Source: Candidatus Kosakonia sp. 282A-S69
GTDB lineage: Bacteria; Pseudomonadota; Gammaproteobacteria; Enterobacterales; Enterobacteriaceae
Direction: 5' to 3'
Length of the DNA: 64,000 nt
Assembly (NCBI RefSeq): GCF_029433855.1
Contig: NZ_JAROAU010000001.1
Coordinates: forward strand, 115,508-179,507
Positions within the stretch are counted from its first letter, which is position 1. Every line of letters begins with the position of its first letter. Positions 18,849 to 28,475 of this stretch are shown here, one piece after another. Position numbers and translations under genes: made by a program. The notes under the pieces are model-generated. The model was not told where the DNA came from and did no database searches. It saw only the letters and a program-made list of their open reading frames with translations.

Positions 18849-19829
18849 TTAAAAGGGGCGTAATCCGCCGCCCGGCGGTAATGCGCTCATCCACATCACC
18901 ACCGCCGCACTAACCAGAACCACGCCACCTGCTAACGCCAGCGTCGTCCAGCCAATTTGCCGCCACAGCACCGGCGCGCGTTTACCGCTTAACTTCACCG
19001 CCAGCTGGCGGAAGCCGTGCACCAGTAACGCCAGCCCGCTGATGGTCAGCGACGTGCCGGCGGCCATCGCCAGCGCGGAGGCTACCCCCCAGGCGAAAAC
19101 GCCAATCACTTTACTGAACAGCAGCACCATAATGGCACCGGAACAGGGCCGCATGCCCATCGACAAGATAATCATCAGCCGCGCGCGCCAGTCGCCACCC
19201 TTTTGCAGCTGCGTCTGCGTGGGCAGATGCTGATGACCGCATCCGCAGTTTTCATGATGAACATGGTGTGGTGTAAAAGCGCGAAACGTTGGCGCGCGTA
19301 ACAGCTGATGCAGGCGCTTCAGCGCGCGGGCGCAGAGCAGCAGCCCCAGCACACCGACCAGCAGATAACTCCCCTTCTCCAGCCAGTAGCCGCTGAGGTG
19401 CAGCTGCCGGGCGGGCAGTGCCAGCAGGCTAAGCACCACAACCACCAGTAAAATCGCCACCAGCCCCTGCAACAGAGAAGATGCCAGCGTCAGGCCGATA
19501 GCGGGTTTTAATTTTGAGGGGTGAGTCGCAAGCCAGGTGGTGATCACCACTTTGCCGTGTCCCGGTCCCAGCGCATGCAGCACACCATAGACAAAGCTGA
19601 ACAACAGCAGCGTACCGCCCGCTTTGGTCGGGTTTTCAGCCACCGCCTTCAGCAGCGTGCTCATCTGGATATTCACCTCGCGCTGCCAGAGCGCGCTTCT
19701 CATCACCACCTGCGGCCACGCATGCCAGAGCCAGAGTGCGCCGAGCACGGCAGTCACCATAAACAGCAGTAGCGGCCACCACTGCAGTACGCGCCGTTTG
19801 CGCGCCATCCGTTGGCTGATTACTGACAT
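18849..19829 (-). CDS. NicO/RcnA-family nickel-cobalt transporter
   Basis: Inner-membrane metal transporter, 326 residues, with about six to seven hydrophobic helices. The family motif HALGPGHGK is at residues 85-93, and a His/Cys-rich cytoplasmic loop at about 188-201 (HHVHHENCGCGHQH) is suited to binding Ni, Co or Zn. RcnA relatives export Ni2+ and Co2+. The start overlaps the end of the DUF1007 gene by 10 bases, so the two are one unit. E. coli K-12 has yfhR near this position instead. Direction of transport and metal are unproven. Confidence 0.8.
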   Translation of the reverse strand: MSVISQRMARKRRVLQWWPLLLFMVTAVLGALWLWHAWPQVVMRSALWQREVNIQMSTLLKAVAENPTKAGGTLLLFSFVYGVLHALGPGHGKVVITTWLATHPSKLKPAIGLTLASSLLQGLVAILLVVVVLSLLALPARQLHLSGYWLEKGSYLLVGVLGLLLCARALKRLHQLLRAPTFRAFTPHHVHHENCGCGHQHLPTQTQLQKGGDWRARLMIILSMGMRPCSGAIMVLLFSKVIGVFAWGVASALAMAAGTSLTISGLALLVHGFRQLAVKLSGKRAPVLWRQIGWTTLALAGGVVLVSAAVVMWMSALPPGGGLRPF

Positions 19830-20458
19830 AGCAGCGTCACCGTTTGAGCAAACTGTTTACCCAGTTCCATATCCTCCTTTGGGGCGTCGTTCTTATCCAG
19901 CGACTGCGCGTAGCTCAGCACCTCTTCGCCGGGTTTCGGTGTGTGTAGCGTAGTTTTACAGCGCGATTGCAGCGCCGCGGGCAGCGAGATATCGCTCGCC
20001 TTGTCGTAGCGCATATCCACGTAATAGGTGGGATCGAAAGTCGAGAAGGTATATTTCTCTCCCTTCAGCGGCTGCGGCTCTGCCAGTGGCAGTACAAAGG
20101 TCAGCACGGCCTGGTGCGCCTCTCGCGCGAGGCCATATTCGGTCGGGCGATTGAGGAACTTCACCTTCTGACCGTTATGCCACACTTCGGTGAAGTAGTG
20201 CTGGCCGAGCACGTTTGCCATCACTTCCGCCGCCAGCTTTTTCCAGATCTCTTCGCCGGGCTTTGCGTTACCGGCGTCATAGAGCAGGTCGGCAGAGGTG
20301 ATCTCATCCATCGTCCAGCGCATTTTCAGGCCGGTAAACTGGCCGTTTTCGCCAACCAGCTGCGTCTTCATCACAATAAAGCTGTGCGGGTGCGCCATAA
20401 GAGAAAACGATAAAAGCGCGGGAAATAGCCCCAAAACCCACTGTTTAACTAATTGCAT
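19820..20458 (-). CDS. DUF1007 periplasmic protein, partner of metal transporter
   Basis: Secreted protein of 212 residues with an N-terminal signal peptide (about 1-21) followed directly by AHPHSF, a histidine motif typical of DUF1007 that may bind metal at the mature N-terminus. The rest is a beta-rich domain with no catalytic motif. DUF1007 genes are commonly paired with NicO-type transporters, as here. Probably handles metal in the periplasm for the transporter; this is inference. Confidence 0.78.
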   Translation of the reverse strand: MQLVKQWVLGLFPALLSFSLMAHPHSFIVMKTQLVGENGQFTGLKMRWTMDEITSADLLYDAGNAKPGEEIWKKLAAEVMANVLGQHYFTEVWHNGQKVKFLNRPTEYGLAREAHQAVLTFVLPLAEPQPLKGEKYTFSTFDPTYYVDMRYDKASDISLPAALQSRCKTTLHTPKPGEEVLSYAQSLDKNDAPKEDMELGKQFAQTVTLLCQ

Positions 20459-20596
20459 CTCTTCCTCACGTGAAAAATTCTGTGATGCTCCCCGGCATTC
20501 CTGGACGAAAATGCGGCGGCTGCGCTGTCGCTCAAGATACCTTTAACTACGCTTATCAAATAGCCCTTTTTCCCAACCTTAACTGGACACTGACAG

Positions 20597-21934
20597 ATGA
20601 CCATGACGCTGACCCCACCATCTGTACTCTCCAGCCCGCAGCGTCGCTGCCAGGTGCTACTGCTGCTTGCCCTGCCGGGGCAAGGTATCACCATGGAAAA
20701 TATCATCGCCATTAACGGTGTTGATGATGCCGTGGCCCTGCAGGATATCGCGGAGACGCAAAGCGAGATCCAGCTTTACCATCGCCTCTCCATCGTGCCC
20801 TGCGGCGAGGGCGGCTACCGCATCGAAGGCACGCCGCTCGATCAGCGCTTGTGCCTGCTGCACTGGCTGCGTCGAGCCCTGCGCCTCTGCCCGGATTTTA
20901 TTACTCAACACTTTACGCCCGCATTAAAAACGGCACTTAAACAGCAGGGCATTGCGCGCACACTCTACGACGATATTAATCTGCATGCGTTGATCAACCT
21001 CTGCTCGCGCCGCCTGAAACGTTCGTTTGAGTCTCGCGATCGGCAGTTTTTGGGGCTCTATTTGCAGTACTGCCTGTTGCAGCACCATAGCGGCCACTCG
21101 CCGGAGTTTAACCCGGTTCAGCAAGCATGGGCGCAGATGCGCGCCGAGTATCTGGTGGCGCAGGATATTGTCCGCCACTGGCAGCGCCGCGTCGCCGCTA
21201 CCGCTCATGAGAATGAGCACCTCTTTTTAGCCCTGCTGTTTATGCTGGTGCGTACACCCGATCCGAGCCACGATGATCATCAGCAAGATCACCGCCTGCG
21301 CCTTGCCATCAGCCAGATGATTGCCCACTTTCACCAGCTCTCCGGCATGCATTTCAGCGACGAGCAGGGGCTGACCAATCAGCTCTATATTCACCTCGCC
21401 CAGGCGCTGGATCGCAGCTTGTTTGGCATCGGCATTGATAACACACTGCCGGCGGAGATCAATCAGCTCTACCCGCGCCTGATGCGCACCACGCGCACGG
21501 CGCTGGAGGGGCTGGAAACGGAGTATGGGCTGCGTTTTAGCGATGAGGAAGCGGGGCTGGTGGCGGTGATTTTCGGTGCCTGGCTGATGCAGGAGAGCGA
21601 TCTGCATGAGAAGCAGCTGGTGCTGATTACCGGCGATGAGCACGCCAGAGAGCAGGAGATTGAGCAGCAGCTGCGTGAGTTAACGCTACTGCCGCTCACC
21701 ATTCGTTACTTGCCGCTGGAAGCCTTCCGCGAAGCCGGCGCGCCGAAAGATGTGACGCTTATCATCACGCCTTACACTACGCCGCTGCCGCTCTTCTCTG
21801 CACCGCTGATTCATACCGACGGGCTGCTGAGCGAGCAGCAGCAGGAGCATATTCGCATTATGCTTGAGGGCTCTCCTTCTGCGCGGCGACCGTTGGACGC
21901 AGGATCAGCGCTGGCAGTGCCAGTAACGCCATAA
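20597..21934 (+). CDS. csiE: Stationary-phase-inducible protein CsiE (PRD domains)
   Basis: Homologue of E. coli CsiE, a protein of unknown function induced in stationary phase. It has 445 residues. There is an N-terminal region, then two PTS-regulation-like (PRD) helical domains around residues 150-350 and a C-terminal part resembling antiterminator-type regulators. The E. coli protein is about 20 residues shorter. The extra C-terminus runs 77 bases into the oppositely oriented hcaT. An alternative ATG lies 6 bases downstream of the chosen start. Confidence 0.87.
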   Translation: MTMTLTPPSVLSSPQRRCQVLLLLALPGQGITMENIIAINGVDDAVALQDIAETQSEIQLYHRLSIVPCGEGGYRIEGTPLDQRLCLLHWLRRALRLCPDFITQHFTPALKTALKQQGIARTLYDDINLHALINLCSRRLKRSFESRDRQFLGLYLQYCLLQHHSGHSPEFNPVQQAWAQMRAEYLVAQDIVRHWQRRVAATAHENEHLFLALLFMLVRTPDPSHDDHQQDHRLRLAISQMIAHFHQLSGMHFSDEQGLTNQLYIHLAQALDRSLFGIGIDNTLPAEINQLYPRLMRTTRTALEGLETEYGLRFSDEEAGLVAVIFGAWLMQESDLHEKQLVLITGDEHAREQEIEQQLRELTLLPLTIRYLPLEAFREAGAPKDVTLIITPYTTPLPLFSAPLIHTDGLLSEQQQEHIRIMLEGSPSARRPLDAGSALAVPVTP

Positions 21935-23012
21935 TAAAGAACAGCCCCTGATGCAGATGTTCGAAGAGGAATCCGGCGATCATCGTCATCAGGGCAATAC
22001 TGCCTCCCATCGCTACGGCGGAGTAGACCGCCTGCAGCCGGATCACCTCACTGCCCTGCCGCGCGGAGATGTAGCGCATGGCCGCCAGGTGGCAAACCGT
22101 AAAGGTGCCGCAGTGCAGGATCTGCGCGACAACCAGCCACGGCAGCGCAATGGTCCAGCCCATCAGGCTCCAGCGAACCAGCCCGCAAACCGCCGAGAGC
22201 AGCAGCAGATCGCGTGCGCTGAAGCGGCGGAACAGGCGGTTACTGAGCGCAAAAATCACCACTTCTGCCACCACGCCCAGCGACCACAAATAGCCCACCG
22301 TTGAGGCGGAATAGCCCACCGACTGCCAGTAGATGGCGCTGAAGCCGTAATAGGCGGCGTGCGCGCCCTGTAGCAGCGAGACGCAGGCGAGAAAGCGCCA
22401 GTTCTGCGCAATCAAGGTACGCCAGGCGGGCCAGCCTGCGCCCTCCTGCTGGCGGCTCTCCCCCTGCGGCAGAATCGACGGGCGCAGCAGCATGCCGAGC
22501 AGCATTGAGGCGGTGCCGAGCGACAGCATCACCAGAATCGCCCGGTAGTCGTAGAGGCTCACCAGCTTGCCGGTTAGCGCCGAGCCAATCACAAAAGCGA
22601 TCGATCCCCACAGCCTGACGCGGCCATAATCCATCGGGAACTGTTTTTGCCACGTGCCTGCCAGCGCATCCGTCAGCGGCACCAGCGGCGAGAAGAAGAG
22701 GTTAAAGCCGACAATCACTACCGCCAGCCAGGCGACATGGCTTCCGGCATAGAAGGCCATGGCAAAGATAAGCGTAGCCAGAGCCAGCACGCGCAGGGCG
22801 GTGATTAATCGGGAGGGGTCGCTTACGCGCGGGGCAATCAACAGGCTACCGAGAAAGCGGGCAACGAGACCAGCGCCGAGCAGCATACCGATGATTTCCG
22901 GAGTTAACCCGACGCCTTTGAGCCAGACGCCCCAGAAGGGTAAGAAGATGCCGTAACTGAAAAAGTAGGTGAAATAAGCGAGCGCCAGCCAGCGCGTTGA
23001 CTGCAGAACCAT
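21858..23012 (-). CDS. hcaT: MFS transporter HcaT (3-phenylpropionate permease family)
   Basis: Twelve-helix major facilitator protein of 384 residues annotated in E. coli as a probable 3-phenylpropionic acid carrier. The start at 23010-23012 (MVLQSTRWLALAYF) has a strong AGGAGG upstream; the 20-codon upstream extension is rejected. MFS motif A is seen as APRVSDPSR. Unlike E. coli K-12, no hcaR or hcaEFCBD genes follow; glyA is next. The function is therefore less certain than the name implies. Confidence 0.88.
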   Translation of the reverse strand: MVLQSTRWLALAYFTYFFSYGIFLPFWGVWLKGVGLTPEIIGMLLGAGLVARFLGSLLIAPRVSDPSRLITALRVLALATLIFAMAFYAGSHVAWLAVVIVGFNLFFSPLVPLTDALAGTWQKQFPMDYGRVRLWGSIAFVIGSALTGKLVSLYDYRAILVMLSLGTASMLLGMLLRPSILPQGESRQQEGAGWPAWRTLIAQNWRFLACVSLLQGAHAAYYGFSAIYWQSVGYSASTVGYLWSLGVVAEVVIFALSNRLFRRFSARDLLLLSAVCGLVRWSLMGWTIALPWLVVAQILHCGTFTVCHLAAMRYISARQGSEVIRLQAVYSAVAMGGSIALMTMIAGFLFEHLHQGLFFIMALLALPALILRPTVAAQKESPQA

Positions 23013-23150
23013 GATTTCCTCCTGAATCGAAGCGTTAGTCTGGCGGCAAACGCCTGGCCTGGCAAGCAACAATCAGGTAACAAATTTGCCTAAGCGCAGG
23101 TTTTACAACATTAAAACGTCCCGGACGGGAGGCGTCGCTGGAGAGCAGGT

Positions 23151-23181
23151 AAAAAAAAGCCCGCTTCACAGGAAGCGGGCT
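23151..23181 (-). terminator. Terminator of glyA
   Basis: Stem GCCCGCTTC/GAAGCGGGC with a 4-base loop at 23159-23180. On the minus strand it is followed by eight T. It sits directly after the glyA stop. Confidence 0.92.
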
Positions 23182-23198
23182 TGTTTGAGGTCGGAAAC

Positions 23199-24452
23199 TT
23201 ATGCGTAAACCGGGAAACGGGCGCAGATATCCAGCACTTTCTGTTTAGTGCGCTCGATCACTGCTTCGTCGTTGATGCTGTCAAGCACGTCACACATCCA
23301 GCCTGCCAGCTCTTTGACTTCCGCTTCTTTGAAGCCGCGACGGGTGACAGCCGGGCTACCGATACGGATACCGGAGGTCACGAACGGGCTCTTCGGATCG
23401 TTCGGCACGCTGTTTTTGTTAACCGTGATGTTGGCACGACCCAGCGCAGCGTCCGCTTCTTTACCGGTCAGGTTTTTATCAACCAGATCCAGCAGGAAGA
23501 GGTGGTTATCGGTACCGCCAGACACCACGTTGTAGCCGCGCGCAAGGAACACTTCCACCATCGCTTTGGCGTTTTTCGCAACCTGCTGCTGGTAGGTTTT
23601 GAACTCCGGCTCCATCGCCTCTTTCAGCGCCACCGCTTTACCCGCGATAACGTGCATCAGTGGGCCGCCCTGACCGCCAGGGAAGACGGCGGAGTTCAGT
23701 TTTTTGTACAGCTCTTCGCTACCGCCCTTCGCCAGGATCAGGCCGCCGCGCGGACCCGCCAGGGTTTTGTGGGTGGTTGTCGTCACAACGTGTGCATGCG
23801 GAACCGGGTTCGGGTAGACGCCTGCGGCAACCAGACCGGCAACGTGCGCCATATCAACAAACAGATAGGCGCCGATGCTGTCGGCGATTTCGCGCATTTT
23901 GGCCCAGTCAACCACGCCAGAGTAGGCAGAGAAGCCGCCAATGATCATTTTCGGCTTATGTTTTTGCGCCTGCTCATTGAGTTCGTTGTAATCAATATGG
24001 CCCGTTTCATCGATGCCATAAGGAACGATGTTGTAGAGTTTGCCGGAGAAGTTTACCGGAGAGCCGTGAGTCAGGTGGCCACCGTGCGCCAGGTTCATAC
24101 CGAGCACGGTATCGCCCGGCTCAAGCAGCGTGGTGTAGACGGCGAAGTTAGCCTGTGAGCCAGAGTGCGGCTGAACGTTCGCGTAATCGGCGCCAAACAG
24201 CGCTTTCGCGCGGTCAATCGCCAGCTGTTCAACGATATCGACATATTCACAGCCGCCGTAGTAACGCTTGCCCGGATAACCCTCGGCATATTTGTTCGTC
24301 AGCTGAGATCCCTGTGCCTGCATAACGCGCGGGCTGGTGTAGTTTTCGGAGGCGATCAGTTCAATGTGCTCTTCCTGACGTACTTTCTCCTGCTCCATAG
24401 CCTGCCACAATTCGGCATCATAATCGGCAATGTTCATTTCACGCTTTAACAT
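23199..24452 (-). CDS. glyA: Serine hydroxymethyltransferase
   Basis: PLP enzyme that converts serine and tetrahydrofolate to glycine and 5,10-methylene-THF, the main source of one-carbon units. It has 417 residues from the ATG at 24450-24452 ([12 protein letters not shown]). The PLP lysine lies in [15 protein letters not shown]. Highly similar to E. coli GlyA. Divergent from hmp, with a PurR box in the shared upstream region. Confidence 0.98.
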   Translation of the reverse strand: MLKREMNIADYDAELWQAMEQEKVRQEEHIELIASENYTSPRVMQAQGSQLTNKYAEGYPGKRYYGGCEYVDIVEQLAIDRAKALFGADYANVQPHSGSQANFAVYTTLLEPGDTVLGMNLAHGGHLTHGSPVNFSGKLYNIVPYGIDETGHIDYNELNEQAQKHKPKMIIGGFSAYSGVVDWAKMREIADSIGAYLFVDMAHVAGLVAAGVYPNPVPHAHVVTTTTHKTLAGPRGGLILAKGGSEELYKKLNSAVFPGGQGGPLMHVIAGKAVALKEAMEPEFKTYQQQVAKNAKAMVEVFLARGYNVVSGGTDNHLFLLDLVDKNLTGKEADAALGRANITVNKNSVPNDPKSPFVTSGIRIGSPAVTRRGFKEAEVKELAGWMCDVLDSINDEAVIERTKQKVLDICARFPVYA

Positions 24453-24565
24453 CCGCATCTCCTGACTCAGCTAACTAAAACAACTCTCAATGAGGGCCCG
24501 ATTTCGGGGACGGCTGACAGTATAACTGATTAAAATTCTGAGAACAGGTCTTGACAAAGGTTTTT

Positions 24566-24581
24566 ACGCAAACGATTGGCT
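24566..24581 (-). promoter_or_regulatory. PurR operator of glyA
   Basis: ACGCAAACGATTGGCT (reverse AGCCAATCGTTTGCGT) fits the 16-bp PurR box and closely resembles the operator known upstream of E. coli glyA. Purine repression of one-carbon supply is expected. Confidence 0.75.
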
Positions 24582-24692
24582 GCCCGCCACACAAGGCTTT
24601 GAGCAATAACGGGCTGCATCGCGTAAGGGGATTTCTTTTCACCTTTGTGATGCAACTTCTTCATCTTCGATAATCCCTTTTTCATTACGCCC

Positions 24693-24740
24693 TTTACAAC
24701 CTTGAGCTCACGACTATAAGATGCATTTAAAATATAACTT
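24693..24740 (+). promoter_or_regulatory. hmp promoter with NsrR operator
   Basis: The -35 TTTACA (24693-24698) and -10 TATAAG (24715-24720) have a 16-bp spacer. AAGATGCATTT-A-AAATATAACTT (24718-24740) is an inverted repeat fitting the NsrR consensus and overlaps the -10 and start. NO-sensitive derepression of hmp follows from this layout. Confidence 0.78.
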
Positions 24741-24769
24741 TAAATATCGCCCTTCAGAAGGATGCCATC

Positions 24770-25960
24770 ATGCTCGACGCTCAGACCATCGCCACCGTCA
24801 AATCCACTCTCCCGCTGCTCGCCGCCACCGGCCCGAAACTGACCGCTCACTTCTACGATCGGATGTTTCAGCACAACCCCGAGTTGAAAGAGATCTTCAA
24901 TATGAGCAACCAGCGCAACGGCGATCAGCGTGAAGCGCTGTTTAACGCCATTGCCGCTTACGCCGCAAATATTGACAATCTTTCCGCCCTGCTGCCCGCC
25001 GTTGAAAAGATCGCCCAGAAGCACACCAGCTTCCAGATCCAGCCGCAGCAATATGAGATCGTTGGCGAGCATCTGCTGGCCACCCTTGATGAGATGTTCC
25101 AGCCGGGAGAAGAGGTGCTGGACGCGTGGGGTAAAGCCTACGGCGTGCTGGCGGGCGTGTTTATCCATCGTGAAGCGGAGATTTACCGCGAGCACGCCGA
25201 TAAACAAGGGGGTTGGGAGGGAACGCGCGCGTTCCGCCTGGTGGAGAGAGTGCCGCGCAGCGCGCTGATCACCAGTTTTGAGTTTGAGCCGGTCGACGGC
25301 CAGCCGGTCGCCGATTACCGGCCGGGTCAGTATCTTGCCGTGTGGCTGAAACCGGACGGCTTTCCGCATCAGGAGATCCGCCAGTACTCCCTGACCCGCG
25401 AGCCGAACGGCAAAAGCTACCGTATTGCAGTGAAGCGGGAAGAAGGCGGGCAGGTCTCAAACTGGCTGCACGATGAAGCGAAACCTGGCGATGTGCTCTG
25501 GCTTGCCGCACCGGCCGGTGATTTCTTCCTTGATGTCAGCCCGCAGACGCCGGTATCGCTCATCTCCGCAGGCGTGGGGCAGACGCCGATGCTGGCGATG
25601 CTGCACCATCTGACGCACAGCCACCATCGCGCGCAGGTTAACTGGTTTCATGCGGCGGAAAATGGTGATGTGCACGCCTTTACCGATGAGGTAAGCGAGC
25701 TGGGAGCCAGCCTGCCGCACTTTTATCAGCATATCTGGTATCGCCAGCCAAACGCGGCGGATGAGCAGGCCACGCGCTTTAACAGCCGCGGTCTGATGTC
25801 ACTTACAGAGATGAAAGATCGGGTGAGTGATGAAGAGATGCAGTTCTGGCTCTGCGGGCCGGTGGCGTTTATGCAGTTTGCAGCAGAACAGCTGGTGATG
25901 CTGGGCGTGGGACGCGATCGCATTCACTATGAGTGCTTCGGCCCGCACAAGGTGTTGTAA
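24770..25960 (+). CDS. hmp: Flavohaemoprotein nitric oxide dioxygenase Hmp
   Basis: Detoxifies NO to nitrate using O2 and NAD(P)H in the cytoplasm. It has 396 residues. A globin domain (about 1-138) carries the haem-ligating histidine in [10 protein letters not shown]. An FAD-binding ferredoxin-reductase domain has [11 protein letters not shown], and the NAD(P)H-binding domain has [14 protein letters not shown] ribosome site AGAAGG lies 8 bases upstream. NsrR-type control site upstream. Confidence 0.97.
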   Translation: MLDAQTIATVKSTLPLLAATGPKLTAHFYDRMFQHNPELKEIFNMSNQRNGDQREALFNAIAAYAANIDNLSALLPAVEKIAQKHTSFQIQPQQYEIVGEHLLATLDEMFQPGEEVLDAWGKAYGVLAGVFIHREAEIYREHADKQGGWEGTRAFRLVERVPRSALITSFEFEPVDGQPVADYRPGQYLAVWLKPDGFPHQEIRQYSLTREPNGKSYRIAVKREEGGQVSNWLHDEAKPGDVLWLAAPAGDFFLDVSPQTPVSLISAGVGQTPMLAMLHHLTHSHHRAQVNWFHAAENGDVHAFTDEVSELGASLPHFYQHIWYRQPNAADEQATRFNSRGLMSLTEMKDRVSDEEMQFWLCGPVAFMQFAAEQLVMLGVGRDRIHYECFGPHKVL

Positions 25961-25967
25961 GCAAGAC

Positions 25968-25991
25968 GCCCTCACCGTGTGCGGTGAGGGC
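25968..25991. terminator. Hairpin between convergent hmp and glnB
   Basis: A perfect 10-bp stem GCCCTCACCG/CGGTGAGGGC with loop TGTG. It lies between the two 3' ends and may stop transcription from both sides, although T-runs are poor in either direction. Confidence 0.6.
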
Positions 25992-25997
25992 AATAAA

Positions 25998-26345
<348 letters not shown>

Positions 26346-26410
26346 TTACACGCTCTTGCCAGTCTGCTGCATCGTAATCGGTTGCTCACAGTACCATAAT
26401 CATTTCGCCT

Positions 26411-27748
26411 TTACTCTTTAAAGTCATTGGCGTCCAGTTCATGGCGCGAGAGCAGTTTATAAAATTCGGTGCGGTTGCGACCCGCCATACGCGCGGCGTG
26501 CGTCACGTTGCCTTTAGTGATTTGCAGCAGCTTGCGCAGGTAGTTGAGTTCGAACTGGTTACGCGCCTCGACAAAGGTCGGCAGCGCGGTATTCTCCCCT
26601 TCCAGCGCCTGCTCGACCAGCGCGTCGCTGATCACCGGCGACGAGGTAAGCGCCACGCACTGCTCAATTACGTTCACCAGCTGGCGCACGTTGCCGGGCC
26701 AGCTGGCGGTCATCAGCCGCTTCATCGCATCGGTGGAAAAAGCGCGCACAAACGGCTTATGCCGGTCCGCCGACTGGCGCAGCAGATGGTTGGCAAGCAG
26801 CGGAATATCCTCTGCCCGCTCCGCCAGCGCCGGGATCTTCAGGCTGACCACGTTCAGGCGATAGTAGAGATCTTCACGGAACTCACCGCGCGCCATCGCT
26901 TTTGGCAAATCGCGGTGCGTCGCCGAAATAATGCGCACATTGATATCGATATCGCGGTTGCTGCCAAGCGGACGCACTTTACGCTCCTGTAACACACGCA
27001 GGAGTTTGACCTGTAACGGGATCGGCATATCGCCAATCTCATCAAGAAACAGCGTCCCGCCCTCTGCCGCCTGGAACAGCCCTTCCCGGCTGCTTACCGC
27101 GCCGGTAAAAGCCCCGCGCGCGTGGCCGAAGAGTTCCGACTCCAGTAGCTGCTCCGGGAGCGCGCCGCAGTTGATGGCGATAAAGGCGTTTTTACTGCGC
27201 GGGCTGGCGTTGTGGATCGCCTGCGCCAGCACCTCTTTACCGGTGCCGCTCTGGCCGTTAATCAGCACGCTGACATCAGATTGCGCCACCATTCGCGCCT
27301 GTTCAAGCAGGCGCAACATCAATGGGCTGCGGGTCACAATCGTTTCACGCCACTGATCGTCGCTGGCGGAGCCGCTGTGCTCCAGCGCATCGTCGATAGC
27401 CTTGTAGAGCGCGTCTTTATCTACCGGCTTAGTCAGAAAGCTGAAGACGCCCTGCTGCGTGGCGGCAACCGCATCGGGGATAGAGCCATGCGCGGTGAGA
27501 ATAATCACCGGCATTCCCGGCTGCATGCGCTGGATCTCGGCGAAGAGCTGCATGCCATCCATCTCATCCATGCGCAGATCGCTTATCACCAGATCGACCT
27601 TCTCACGAGTGAGAATGCGTAACCCCTCCTGCCCGCTTTCGGCGGTGACAATGCTGTACCCTTCGCTGGTCAGGCGCAGCCCGAGCAGTTTCAGCAGGCC
27701 CGGATCGTCATCCACCAGCAGCAGATGCGCCGGTTTGCGATTGGTCAT
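26411..27748 (-). CDS. glrR: Sigma-54 response regulator GlrR
   Basis: Response regulator of the GlrK/GlrR system that activates the sigma-54 promoter of glmY. It has 445 residues. The receiver domain has phosphoacceptor Asp57 (VISDLRMDEMDG). The AAA+ domain has Walker A GQSGTGKE and the sigma-54 contact loop GAFTGA. A C-terminal Fis-type helix-turn-helix carries HAARMAGRNRTEFYKLL. Its ATG overlaps the qseG stop (ATGA). Confidence 0.97.
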   Translation of the reverse strand: MTNRKPAHLLLVDDDPGLLKLLGLRLTSEGYSIVTAESGQEGLRILTREKVDLVISDLRMDEMDGMQLFAEIQRMQPGMPVIILTAHGSIPDAVAATQQGVFSFLTKPVDKDALYKAIDDALEHSGSASDDQWRETIVTRSPLMLRLLEQARMVAQSDVSVLINGQSGTGKEVLAQAIHNASPRSKNAFIAINCGALPEQLLESELFGHARGAFTGAVSSREGLFQAAEGGTLFLDEIGDMPIPLQVKLLRVLQERKVRPLGSNRDIDINVRIISATHRDLPKAMARGEFREDLYYRLNVVSLKIPALAERAEDIPLLANHLLRQSADRHKPFVRAFSTDAMKRLMTASWPGNVRQLVNVIEQCVALTSSPVISDALVEQALEGENTALPTFVEARNQFELNYLRKLLQITKGNVTHAARMAGRNRTEFYKLLSRHELDANDFKE

Positions 27749-28458
27749 GGTTTCGTCTCCTGCTGATCGGCATCGCTTTTCGCCGGATGCGCGCCGTCCG
27801 GCATATCGGCGGGAGCCGGTTTGCGGATCGAGAGACGCCGTTCAATATCGGTAAGGTTTTCAAGCTTGCGGGTGGTGGTATCAAGCTGCTCATGCAGGAA
27901 TTGCTGCTGGGCGCGCAGTCTGTCGAGCTCGCTGTCGGCAGACTGCTGCAACTTACTGTAGCGGCTACGCTCTTCGGCTAACTGCAGCTGTGCTTTTTCG
28001 CCATCGCGCCACAGCTCAAACAGCGGGCGCAGCTGCGCAGGAATCGCAGGGCTTAAGGCGTCCAGACGATCGGTGTAGTCCCGGCGCTCAAGGGGCGAAA
28101 TTTTGGCATTAGAGAGCAAAATACCGCGCCGCAAAGTTGCCTGCCAGGTATTGTCCGACCATGCACGCGCTTGTGCGCGCGCAACCGCAGGTGATAAACG
28201 CTGGGCACAATCCATGCCGCGCAGCCAGAACAGCGGATTGCTCTCGACGCTCTGCCCCGAGAGGGTCCAGATATCGTTGCAATCCGTCAACAGAAAATCG
28301 GCCAGTTGGCGCTCGGGAAGCTGCGTTTTTTTATTGTCATGGATGGCGCTTTGCGGCGTTTGCGCCACGCAGCCTGCCAGCAGCAGGCAAGGAAGCGCGC
28401 GCAGCCAGCCCGATTGCTGTGTCATCGCGTTGACCACGCGGGAAAAGAGATGCGACAT
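27745..28458 (-). CDS. qseG: Outer-membrane lipoprotein QseG
   Basis: Lipoprotein between glrK and glrR, involved in envelope signalling with this two-component system. It has 237 residues from the ATG at 28456-28458, the same length as the E. coli protein. An upstream ATG at 28477-28479, overlapping the glrK stop as ATGA, would give 244 residues and cannot be excluded. The lipobox LLAGC places the lipid-modified cysteine at residue 30. A predicted coiled coil lies in the C-terminal half (SRYSKLQQSADSELDRL). Confidence 0.88.
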   Translation of the reverse strand: MSHLFSRVVNAMTQQSGWLRALPCLLLAGCVAQTPQSAIHDNKKTQLPERQLADFLLTDCNDIWTLSGQSVESNPLFWLRGMDCAQRLSPAVARAQARAWSDNTWQATLRRGILLSNAKISPLERRDYTDRLDALSPAIPAQLRPLFELWRDGEKAQLQLAEERSRYSKLQQSADSELDRLRAQQQFLHEQLDTTTRKLENLTDIERRLSIRKPAPADMPDGAHPAKSDADQQETKP

Positions 28459-28475
28459 ACTCACCAGATTTATAT

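Larger units (their letters stand above)
24453..24769. other. glyA-hmp divergent control region
   Basis: A 317-bp non-coding region between the divergent glyA and hmp genes. It contains a PurR box near glyA and the hmp promoter with an NsrR operator, listed separately. In E. coli MetR also binds here; I could not assign its sites with confidence. No further gene is seen. Confidence 0.7.

Noticed and set aside
23181-24158. Long open frame opposite glyA (about 325 codons)
   Set aside because: Antisense of a highly conserved gene; the composition is a shadow and no ribosome site or homologous domain is seen.
24453-24769. MetR sites between glyA and hmp
   Set aside because: Expected from E. coli, but no segment fits TGAA-N5-TTCA well enough to place.
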